NCBI GenBank assembly: GCA_963834135.1
Contig: CAWIAN010000010.1
Span: 1 to 64,000, forward strand
Length of the DNA stretch: 64,000 nucleotides
Reading direction: 5' to 3'
Source of the DNA: Bog-257 sp963834135
Lineage (GTDB): Bacteria > Acidobacteriota > Terriglobia > Terriglobales > Acidobacteriaceae
Shown here: piece by piece, positions 50,419 to 57,574 of the stretch
How positions within the stretch are numbered: the stretch's first letter is position 1
How the letters are laid out: the number at the start of each line of letters is the position of its first letter
Made by a program: the position numbers and the translations under genes
Notes under the pieces: generated by a model
Database searches by the model: none
Told to the model about the DNA's origin: nothing
What the model saw: only the letters and a program-made list of their open reading frames with translations

Positions 50419-51198
50419 TTAGTACTGGAAAAAGCCCATCAGCAAGCGGGTGAGGAAGAAGTCGCTCACCAGGATTAGCACCGAGGCGGCAACCACCGCC
50501 TGCGTGGTGGCGCGGCCTACACCCTGCGTTCCGCCCTTGGCGGACAGGCCGTAGTAGCAGCCAATCGTAGAAATGATGAAGCCGAAGATCGCCGGCTTAG
50601 TAAGTCCCATGACCACGTCGCCGAATCGCAGCGACTGATACGCGGTCGTCCAATATTGATTTGCATCCAAGCCGAGCAGCAGATACGAAATCATGAAGCC
50701 GCCGGTCAGTCCCACCAGGTCAGAGATGATACTGAGAAAGAAAAGCATGATGACGGCAGCCACGACGCGTGGGGTTACCAGCTTCTTGGACGGATCCACG
50801 CCCATGGCGCGCATAGCGTCGATCTGCTCGGTCACCTTCATGGACCCCAGTTCGCTGGCCATGCCGCTAGAGTTGCGGCCGGCAACCATCAATCCAGTCA
50901 GCACCGGACCGAGTTCGCGAACCATCGACAGCGATACCAATTGCCCGGTTAGAGACAGAGAGCCGAATTGTTGGAGTGTGCTGGAGGTTTGCAGCGCCAG
51001 AACGGCGCCGGTGAAGAAGCCGGTCAGAACCACGATGGGCAGCGATCCTACTCCCACCAGGTCCGCCTGCATCAGCGTGTCGCCGAAGTACCGAGGCTGA
51101 GTGAGAAGATTGCTGATGGACCGGCCGGCGAGCAGGGAATAATCCTGCACCGCCTGGACCTGCTCCTTCGCAAAGTCGGTTAGCGAAAAAATGGGCAT
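50419..51198 (-). CDS. mlaE: Phospholipid ABC transporter permease MlaE
   Basis: Inner-membrane permease of 259 residues of the MlaE/TTG2B family. About five or six hydrophobic segments. Conserved segments are VGVGSLPIVVLTGFFTGAVLALQ, FGSLSLTGQLVSLSMVRELGPVLTGLMVAGR, SELGSMKVTEQIDAMRAMGVDP and YGLSAKGGTQGVGRATTQAVV near the C-terminus. Together with MlaF it would form the core of a lipid ABC transporter. Length is normal. It starts 196 bases from the divergent gene at 51394. Confidence 0.94.
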   Translation of the reverse strand: MPIFSLTDFAKEQVQAVQDYSLLAGRSISNLLTQPRYFGDTLMQADLVGVGSLPIVVLTGFFTGAVLALQTSSTLQQFGSLSLTGQLVSLSMVRELGPVLTGLMVAGRNSSGMASELGSMKVTEQIDAMRAMGVDPSKKLVTPRVVAAVIMLFFLSIISDLVGLTGGFMISYLLLGLDANQYWTTAYQSLRFGDVVMGLTKPAIFGFIISTIGCYYGLSAKGGTQGVGRATTQAVVAASVLILVSDFFLTRLLMGFFQY

Positions 51199-51393
51199 GC
51201 TCGGGTCGAGACAGCTATCAACGAACTATACCAGAGCAACCCAAAATCTCACGCTTTGCCGAACACGGCGAGACAATCCACTTGTGTGGTGTGCGGTTGC
51301 GGAAAGTGTGCCGTTGCCAAATAACGCCTTTGCGCAGGGTCCGCCGTTCATTTACCATTCGCTTGTCTGCTGGTAGGCGCCTTGGAGGGCGCA

Positions 51394-51789
51394 ATGGCAT
51401 TTCAGGTAGATAGAAGCGCGTTTGATCCTGACTCGGGGTTTGAGTACTACATCTGTTTCAAGCCTCCCATAGAAGTGGAGGGAGATGAGGTGGAGTCCAG
51501 AATCTCGATCGAGGCGGCGGTGTCGGTATCCGAGACCGGCGATGTCGCCGATCTGTGCTTCATGCTTCCCAAAGCCTGCCGCAACGAATATTCCCTCTCC
51601 TACCTCAAGCGTGACCCCTCGGTAAACTGCGTGGAGAATCGCATCTTCATCTCGATTCCAGGCCTGAACGGCGATGCGGTATTCAACGCTCCCGCCACCC
51701 TCGAACTGGACCATGCCGGACGCATCGTCGCCATTGAAATCAATGGCTGCATCCCGAAGACCACGACGTTCACTCCGGCACGGGCATAG
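51394..51789 (+). CDS. Hypothetical protein, weakly DUF2283-like
   Basis: Cytoplasmic protein of 131 residues. GGAGGGCGCA is an excellent ribosome binding site before the ATG at 51394. It looks like a small beta-rich protein; the C-terminal segment TLELDHAGRIVAIEINGC resembles the LDxxGRIVGIEI motif of DUF2283 proteins, but the N-terminal part does not, so this is a weak hint. No signal peptide or membrane segment. Divergent from mlaE and upstream of mobA by 260 bases, a gap that contains the repeat GCTGACAGCCAATAGCC. Confidence 0.65.
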   Translation: MAFQVDRSAFDPDSGFEYYICFKPPIEVEGDEVESRISIEAAVSVSETGDVADLCFMLPKACRNEYSLSYLKRDPSVNCVENRIFISIPGLNGDAVFNAPATLELDHAGRIVAIEINGCIPKTTTFTPARA

Positions 51790-51977
51790 AGAAGCCGCTT
51801 TTCGCTCATCGCCAGGAAAGGGTTGTCAGCTCTCGGCGATAACCGTCGATTTAAGAGGACCACCTCCGTACAGGGAGCATTCGTTTGTAAGTCATTCCCA
51901 CGGTTCGGTATTTCAGACTTGTCCGGTCGTCAATGGAAACGCCGGTTCGGACTAGGGTGAGACGGCTTGGGCTGATC

Positions 51978-51994
51978 GCTGACAGCCAATAGCC
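51978..51994 (+). repeat. GCTGACAGCCAATAGCC repeat, third copy
   Basis: A 17-base exact match to 45572-45588 in the right-hand repeat behind the four-helix-bundle gene. Lies in the intergenic region before mobA. Confidence 0.6.
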
Positions 51995-52048
51995 ATTTCT
52001 GGCGAACAGCGGACGGTGATCTCACGAAAAGCGTTGTATGATCTGCCG

Positions 52049-52669
52049 ATGCCCGACCTCAGCGCCTTCGTCCTCGCCGGTGGCCGCAGCTCCCGCATGG
52101 GCTCTGACAAGGCACTCCTGCCCTTAGGCGACCAGACCCTGCTCGAGCACACCCTGCGCACGGTGTCCGATGCGTTTGGCCAGGCCCGAATCGTAGGCCC
52201 GAAGAGCATCTATGCCCGATTCGGTGGCGTTGTAGAAGACATCTATCCCGGATGTGGGCCGCTCGGCGGAATTCATGCTGCTCTCATAGTAACCAGCACC
52301 GACCTCAACCTGATACTCTCAGTCGATATGCCGCTCATGACGCCGCAGTTCCTGAGCTGGCTTACGGCGCAAGCGGTTACAGCGCAGGAGTTGATCGTCG
52401 TTCCGGATGCGGCGGGCGGCCCGCAGCCGTTATGCGCCATATATCGGAGAGGCGTTCTCGAGCCGGTTGAGCAGGCGCTGAAAAACGGTGACTATAAGAT
52501 CGGACGGCTGTTTTCCCAGCTACCCACCCGTGTAATCACGGAAGAAGAGATTGTTGGCGCCGGGTTTTCGGCTATTATCTTTCAGAACGTCAACACGCCT
52601 GAAGAGTACGAGCGACTATTGCGCCAGGCCGTAAGGGTCGAAGCACCTGGGGGAGGGCAAGCCAAGTGA
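52049..52669 (+). CDS. mobA: Molybdenum cofactor guanylyltransferase MobA
   Basis: Cytoplasmic enzyme of 206 residues that attaches GMP to molybdopterin, yielding the (bis-)MGD cofactor of DMSO-reductase-family enzymes. The GTP-binding signature LAGGRSSRMGSDKALL is at the N-terminus; GPLGGIHAAL and ILSVDMPLMTP are the next motifs, and PQPLCAIYRR the late one. Start at the ATG at 52049, right at the conserved N-terminus; a GTG at 52016 is in frame. The stop overlaps the next start by four bases (GTGA). The formate dehydrogenase in this window would need its product. Confidence 0.93.
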   Translation: MPDLSAFVLAGGRSSRMGSDKALLPLGDQTLLEHTLRTVSDAFGQARIVGPKSIYARFGGVVEDIYPGCGPLGGIHAALIVTSTDLNLILSVDMPLMTPQFLSWLTAQAVTAQELIVVPDAAGGPQPLCAIYRRGVLEPVEQALKNGDYKIGRLFSQLPTRVITEEEIVGAGFSAIIFQNVNTPEEYERLLRQAVRVEAPGGGQAK

Positions 52670-53478
52670 GCGAGCAGAAGCCCTACATCGAGTTTCAGCA
52701 TGTCCACAAAGCTTTCGGCAGCAATGTCGTCCTCAACGACGTCAGCTTTGACGTGATGCCCGGCGAAACGGTTTGCATTCTCGGCCGCAGCGGCGTGGGC
52801 AAATCGGTATCGCTGCATCAGATCATGGGCTTTCTCAAGCCCGACAGCGGGCGCATCTGGGTCGCCTACGAAGACATCACCGACTACCCAGAAAAAGAGA
52901 TGGAGCGCATTCGTAAAAAAGTTACGATGGTCTTCCAGAATGGCGCGCTCTTCGACTCGCTCACCGTCGGCGAGAACGTGGCGTTTCCGTTGCGCGAGCG
53001 TGGAGGCCTGGAAGAGCAACAGATCTACCAGATCGTTGACGGCTTGCTCGACATGGTTGGCGTGCGCGAGTTTCGCGATCTTCTGCCTTCGGACCTGTCA
53101 ACCGGAATGAAGCGTTCGGTGGCGATTGCGCGTGCCCTGGCCGCGCAGCCGGACGCCGTGCTCTACGACGAGCCGACGACCATGGTCGACCCGCTGATGG
53201 CTCACCTGCTCGGCGACCTGATCAAGAAGCTGAAGAAACAGTTGAAGTTGACCAGCATCGTCGTCACCCATGACATGGCGCTCGCCAAGAAACTTGCCGA
53301 TCGGCTCCTGTTCCTCTACGAAGCCAAGGCGATATTCTTCGGGACGTTCGAGGAGATGGCGAAATCTCCTGAACCGATCGTGCAGGAGTTTCTGGAACTC
53401 GACTCGCTCGACTTCGAACGCTACTTTGGAGCGCGGCGACCAGAACATCAGCCACGCTTCGAGGTTGCTGAAGGGTAG
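52666..53478 (+). CDS. Second MlaF-type ABC ATPase
   Basis: Cytoplasmic ATPase of 270 residues closely related to MlaF. Walker A GRSGVGKS, signature LSTGMKRSVAIARAL (a threonine replaces the usual second glycine), Walker B VLYDEPTTMVDP and H-loop VVTHDMA. The C-terminus (FLELDSLDFERYFGARR) differs from the other copy. It begins with GTG inside the mobA stop, so it is translationally coupled with mobA. No permease is adjacent; it may pair with the MlaE nearby or with one outside the window. Paralog of the gene at 49568. Confidence 0.88.
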   Translation: MSEQKPYIEFQHVHKAFGSNVVLNDVSFDVMPGETVCILGRSGVGKSVSLHQIMGFLKPDSGRIWVAYEDITDYPEKEMERIRKKVTMVFQNGALFDSLTVGENVAFPLRERGGLEEQQIYQIVDGLLDMVGVREFRDLLPSDLSTGMKRSVAIARALAAQPDAVLYDEPTTMVDPLMAHLLGDLIKKLKKQLKLTSIVVTHDMALAKKLADRLLFLYEAKAIFFGTFEEMAKSPEPIVQEFLELDSLDFERYFGARRPEHQPRFEVAEG

Positions 53479-53534
53479 AAGCGAAACGTGGGTTCAAGCA
53501 TTGGGCGGCTTGTGCAGAGGCGATATCACAACAG

Positions 53535-53972
53535 TCAACCTCCGCCTCCCGAACAATTCAGCACGTTGATCTGGCCCCATCGTTCGTTTGTATAAAACTG
53601 GACCAGGTACCAATTCTTCTCCTTGCGCTCGACGTCGGGGACCTTGCACGGTATACCGTTGAATTTGCCGGGGCGATGTGCCGACGATGCCGCCGACAGC
53701 GAATCGGACGGGTCGAATGTCAAATAGACGACCGTGTCTTCTCCGCCCCAGCCCCATCCATCCCACTCGATATGTTTCAGCTCTTGATTTGGGGAATTCG
53801 GCTGTGCCTCGACCTCCGCCTTGTAGGAGCGGGACCATAACCACCATCTAACAGTGTTCACCGGGCGAGTGTAGCCGAATAAGGGGCGTAGAACTGCTGA
53901 CGCTGCCAGAACAATCAGAAGCGCAAGCAATGCAACACCAACCGTTACGACTATCCGTTTGCGCGAGAACAT
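53535..53972 (-). CDS. Hypothetical membrane-anchored protein
   Basis: Protein of 145 residues with one N-terminal transmembrane anchor (VVTVGVALLALLIVLAASAVL, about residues 9-29). The extracytoplasmic part is about 110 residues with several Trp (NTVRWWLWSRS, HIEWDGWGWGGEDTVVYLTFDP), a GIPCKVPDV motif and a second cysteine in VLNCSGGGG near the end, so one disulfide is likely. The family is not known to me. It lies convergent with the second MlaF and upstream on its strand is ribE; no operon is clear. Confidence 0.6.
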   Translation of the reverse strand: MFSRKRIVVTVGVALLALLIVLAASAVLRPLFGYTRPVNTVRWWLWSRSYKAEVEAQPNSPNQELKHIEWDGWGWGGEDTVVYLTFDPSDSLSAASSAHRPGKFNGIPCKVPDVERKEKNWYLVQFYTNERWGQINVLNCSGGGG

Positions 53973-54038
53973 GGGATGAATTTCTGCCGACGATAAAAAC
54001 AGTTGTCGTTGGGCTGTTTCGAAACCTAACCAGTCCCG

Positions 54039-54680
54039 TTAGAAACCTTGTGCCACCAGGCGGTCGACTGTTAACGGATTTCCCTCTGCGCGCTTCGTCC
54101 ACTTCTCCAAATATTTCGCCACAATGTCGGTTTCGATGTTTACCGGATCGCCCGGCTTGAGCGAATCGAGGTTCGTCATCTTTACCGTGTGAGGAATGAT
54201 GGCGATCGTGAGCCTCAAGCCTTCGAGCTTGGCGACTGTCAGGCTGATGCCTTCAATCGAGATTGATCCCTTGAAGACCACATACTTCTCGAGCTCACCG
54301 GGGATGTCGAGATGCAGCCAGAAATCGTCGGCATCTGGGATGGGTTCCAGTCCGACGAAGCGTGCGACGCCATCGACATGGCCTTGCACGATGTGGCCGC
54401 CCAGGCGCCCGTCGGCTTTCAGAGGCAACTCGAGGTTGATCTGCGCCCCCCGGGTGATCCGAGAGAGGGAAGTACGCGCCCAAGTCTCGGCAGCCAGGTC
54501 GGCGCAGAATGACTCAGACTTGATGTCGAGCGCAGTCAGGCACACGCCGCTGACGGCAACACTGTTGCCTTCGTGCAATTGTTTTGCAGTAGCCGGCGCA
54601 TGAATCGTGATGCGATGATTCCCGCCGTGTTCGACGATACTTTCGATGGTTCCAACTTCTTCGACTAATCCGGTAAACAT
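54039..54680 (-). CDS. ribE: Riboflavin synthase alpha chain
   Basis: Cytoplasmic enzyme of 213 residues that dismutates two 6,7-dimethyl-8-ribityllumazine molecules to riboflavin. Two lumazine-binding domains are visible: the first starts MFTGLVEEVGTIESI and includes GNSVAVSGVCLTAL, the second has GHIVQGHVDGVARFV and GSISIEGISLTVA. Length fits the family. The ATG at 54680 is chosen because the protein starts with the invariant MFTG and GAGGTCATC precedes it. It follows ribD on the same strand after 118 bases that contain a hairpin. No FMN riboswitch is seen. Confidence 0.95.
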   Translation of the reverse strand: MFTGLVEEVGTIESIVEHGGNHRITIHAPATAKQLHEGNSVAVSGVCLTALDIKSESFCADLAAETWARTSLSRITRGAQINLELPLKADGRLGGHIVQGHVDGVARFVGLEPIPDADDFWLHLDIPGELEKYVVFKGSISIEGISLTVAKLEGLRLTIAIIPHTVKMTNLDSLKPGDPVNIETDIVAKYLEKWTKRAEGNPLTVDRLVAQGF

Positions 54681-54690
54681 GATGACCTCG

Positions 54691-54730
54691 AAAAAAAGCA
54701 CGGTGCCTGGGTCTCGCGGGTTTCGAGACC
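54691..54730 (-). terminator. Hairpin plus T-run between ribD and ribE
   Basis: On the minus strand, GGTCTCG (54730-54724) pairs with CGAGACC (54716-54710) around AAACCCG, and a run of seven T (54697-54691) follows 12 bases later, just before the ribE start. The spacing is longer than in a classical terminator; it could be an attenuator or a chance structure. Confidence 0.35.
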
Positions 54731-54798
54731 TGGGTGTATTGGCAAATCAGCAAAGAAGCAAACCAAGTTTGTAAAAGCTAAGTGCCGATTGCCACTTA

Positions 54799-56043
54799 TT
54801 AAATTTCGTCGCTCAAGGATGGCACCAACCTAATCTCGTCCTGATACGGATCGCGCAAGTAGCCTTCCACGGCGAAATCTTCTCCAAAGCGGTGCAGCGT
54901 CAAAGAGCCAACCGATGCCGCTTCGCTGATCCGGCGATAGCCCGCGCCGAGCGCAAACGGAATCGAGCCTGTACCCGCAAGAATCTTCGGAGCGTAATAG
55001 AAAAAAATCTTGTCGACGATCCCGGCCGACAGCGCCGCCCAGTTCACCATCGCGCCGCCTTCGATGATAAGGCTGGTGATCTGCCGTTTGCCAAGTTCAG
55101 CCATCACACGGTCTAGGTCGGGACGGCCATCCAGCGTTGGCGCTCCTGCGGGAAAGACGATGGTGTTGTCCCCGGGCGGCCGCTTCATCGGAACTTGCAC
55201 TACCACGACGCCACGCGATTCCAACTCGCGCCGCTTGTTCTCCTCGGCGAAGCAGCAGAAGACGATTAGATCATGGTGGGTCGTCTTCACCACCCGCGAG
55301 TCCAGCGGCAACCGCAGACGTGAATCCAGGATTACGCGTTGCAGTGGTCTACGGCGCGGCTGTCCGGTGCGATCAGTCAGCAGAGGATCGTCGGCGATCA
55401 CCGTACCGACGCCGACCATAATGGCGTCGTTGGCGTGCCGCATCTGGTGAACGTGTTGCCGCGCGACCTCGCTGGTGATCCACCCGCCGGTTGCGCCGAG
55501 CGATCCCAGAGCCGAAGGCGTGCCCGACTCTCCCGGAGGCGGCGCGATCTTTCCGTCCAGCGTCATCGCCGTCTTTAACGTTACGAACGGCTGTTTGTGA
55601 CGAATGTATTTCGCGAAAGCCTCGTTCAGCTTCTTGGCCTCAGCCTCGCCCAGGCCTTCGATGACCTCGACTCCAGCAGCTTGCAGCCGGGCAATTCCGC
55701 GGCCGCCGACCAGCGGATTCGGATCGCGCATGGCGACGAAGACGCGCCGAATTCCCGCGGCAATCACCTCGTCGGCGCAAGGGCCGGTGCGCCCGACATG
55801 GGAGCACGGCTCCAGGTTGAGGTAAAGAGTGGCTCCCCGGGAGCGTATTCCTGCTTCCTGGATCGCGAGCACCTCAGCGTGAGTCTTGCCCGCATAGGTG
55901 TGCGTCCCACGGCCGACAATCTCACCGTTTGCGGCGACCAGCACCGCTCCCACGCAAGGATTCGGCGAGGCCTGCGCAATCCCTGCGCGGGCCAACTCCA
56001 GAGCCAGTTGCATGAGTTGTTCGTCGGTCAGGCGCTCGGTCAT
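54799..56043 (-). CDS. ribD: Bifunctional riboflavin deaminase/reductase RibD
   Basis: Cytoplasmic enzyme of 414 residues carrying out the second and third steps of riboflavin synthesis. The N-terminal deaminase domain has the zinc motif HAEV (residue about 55) and EPCSHVGRTGPC; ASPNPCVGAVLV is also typical. The C-terminal reductase domain has TLKTAMTLDGKIA, AIMVGVGTVIADDPLLT, LIIEGGAMVNWA and a last FGEDFAVEGY segment. It is slightly longer than usual (about 370) through an insertion near residue 175 (GESGTPSALGSLGAT) and the region near 290. The start codon directly follows the ftsY stop (TAA then ATG). Confidence 0.95.
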   Translation of the reverse strand: MTERLTDEQLMQLALELARAGIAQASPNPCVGAVLVAANGEIVGRGTHTYAGKTHAEVLAIQEAGIRSRGATLYLNLEPCSHVGRTGPCADEVIAAGIRRVFVAMRDPNPLVGGRGIARLQAAGVEVIEGLGEAEAKKLNEAFAKYIRHKQPFVTLKTAMTLDGKIAPPPGESGTPSALGSLGATGGWITSEVARQHVHQMRHANDAIMVGVGTVIADDPLLTDRTGQPRRRPLQRVILDSRLRLPLDSRVVKTTHHDLIVFCCFAEENKRRELESRGVVVVQVPMKRPPGDNTIVFPAGAPTLDGRPDLDRVMAELGKRQITSLIIEGGAMVNWAALSAGIVDKIFFYYAPKILAGTGSIPFALGAGYRRISEAASVGSLTLHRFGEDFAVEGYLRDPYQDEIRLVPSLSDEI

Positions 56044-56995
56044 TTAGTTGAAGAGTGAGTTCACGAAGTCTTGCGGATTGAAGGGCAGCAGATCGCCCAC
56101 CTTCTCGCCGACACCCACATAGCGCACCGGCAGGCCCAGTTCTTTGGAGATGGCCACCACCACTCCGCCCTTCGCGGTGCCATCCAGCTTCGTCAGAACG
56201 ATGCCGGTCACGCCCGCCGACTGCGTGAACAGCCGCGCCTGCTGCAGGCCGTTTTGCCCCGTCGTCCCATCCATCACCAGCAAAGTCTCGTGCGGAGCCG
56301 TGGCGCTGAAGCGCTGCGCGGTACGGCGCATCTTGGACAATTCTTCCATCAGGCTGCTTTTGGTATGCAAACGGCCGGCGGTATCGACGATGACGTAATC
56401 GATGTTGCGCGCTTTGGCCGCCTGCAGCGCATCGAACAAGCACCGCCGCCGGATCGCCGCCCGGCTTGTTCTTGATGACCTCGGTGCCGGTGCGATCGCC
56501 CCAGATTTCAAGTTGCTCGATGGCCGCCGCGCGGAAGGTATCGGCAGCGGCCAGCAACACCGTCTTCCCCTGTGAGCGCAGAAGATTCGCCAGCTTGCCG
56601 ATCGACGTAGTCTTGCCAACTCCGTTCACGCCGACGACCAGGATGACCTCCGGCTCGCCATCGACCTTCTGCACGGGTCGCTTGTCGGCGGCATTGAGGA
56701 TCGCCAACAACTCGTCCTTCAACACGCGCTTCAGTTCGTCGACATTCTCTACCTGCTTGCGATCGATTTTCTCGCGCAGCGCTTCAAGCACGGTAGCCGT
56801 AGTCGCCGTTCCCAAGTCCGCCGAGATCAGCGTGGCTTCCAGATCGTCGAGGGTATCGCGATCGATTTCCTTACGAAGCGCTACGACTTCTTCAATGCGC
56901 TCGCTGAGGCTTTCACGCGTGCGCGTGACCGCCTCTTTCATGCGCTTCAGGAAGCTGGGCTTCTCTTCTGTGCTGCCGAACAGGGTCTGAATCAT
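56044..56995 (-). CDS. ftsY: Signal recognition particle receptor FtsY, apparent frameshift
   Basis: SRP receptor GTPase of 316 residues once corrected. The N domain (about 10-95) is helical; the G domain has G1 GVNGVGKTTSIGKLA, DTFRAAAIEQL, then DTAGRLHTKSSLMEEL, LTKLDGTAKGG and the closing GVGEKVGDLLPFNPQDFV. The frame is interrupted at 56437-56440: the zero frame reads ...DPAAVL and then nonsense to 55922, while the correct C-terminal half (FDALQAAKARNIDYVIVDTAGRL) begins one base later. The local sequence is GTG-CTT-GTTC where GTG-CTG-TTC would be expected. ftsY is normally essential, so a dead gene is unlikely; either the assembly has an extra base or the site is recoded. Start at ATG 56995. 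Confidence 0.9.
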
Positions 56996-57167
56996 GTCGA
57001 AATCCGCTGCGAGAACTCGACACGCCGGCGCTGTGCGTCCATTGCCGTCAGGAGTTCTTCGCGAAACCTCATTATAGACAAGCGCTTGCCAGCTGTGCTT
57101 TCTGAGGCCCGCGAGAATCCGCCAGTAGCCGGCAATCATCCAAAGGACTTAATCCAAAGGAGGACCT

Positions 57168-57422
57168 ATGCCGAGCTGTGAACACGTCAAACAGGCAAAT
57201 CCAGACATCGCCCCCAGCGGCGATGGATGCGACGAATGTCTCGCGAGCGGACAACGCTGGGTGCAGCTGCGCAAATGCCTGGTCTGTGGCCACGTCGGCT
57301 GCTGCGACTCCTCGCCCGGACAGCACGCCAACAAGCACTTCAAAGACACCGGCCATCCCGTGATGCAGGCTTTTCAATCCGGTAGCTGGAAATGGTGCTA
57401 CGAACACGAGGCGTATGTTTGA
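57168..57422 (+). CDS. UBP-type zinc finger protein
   Basis: Cytoplasmic protein of 84 residues consisting of one zf-UBP domain. The conserved pattern is CEHVKQANPDIAPSGDGCDECL, LRKCLVCGHVGCCDSS and HANKHFKDTGHPVMQAF, with at least eight Cys/His ligands. The domain binds ubiquitin C-termini in eukaryotes; bacteria without ubiquitin carry short versions with no known role. AAAGGAGGACCT is a near-perfect ribosome binding site. It lies between ftsY (divergent) and a repeat-rich gap. Confidence 0.9.
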   Translation: MPSCEHVKQANPDIAPSGDGCDECLASGQRWVQLRKCLVCGHVGCCDSSPGQHANKHFKDTGHPVMQAFQSGSWKWCYEHEAYV

Positions 57423-57431
57423 GACAACGCC

Positions 57432-57529
57432 TTCGCTACTCGCTTTTCGCTAATCTCTCAATTGGCTGTGTTTCCAAGCAAGAGTCGACTCCGGCATTGC
57501 GACGAAAAGCGAAAGGCGAATAGCGAATG
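57432..57529. repeat. Inverted CGAAAAGCGAA-type repeats
   Basis: The left element (57432-57452, CGCTTTTCGCTA) and right element (57502-57529, CGAAAAGCGAAAGGCGAATAG) are roughly inverted copies about 50 bases apart; a related sequence is at 36718-36750. Confidence 0.5.
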
Positions 57530-57574
57530 GCGTATTTTCTTGTACTCTGTATTGGCTGATAACAGTCCTTAACG

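Noticed and set aside
54681..54798. FMN riboswitch before ribE
   Set aside because: None of the conserved RFN-element segments is visible; only a simple hairpin is present.
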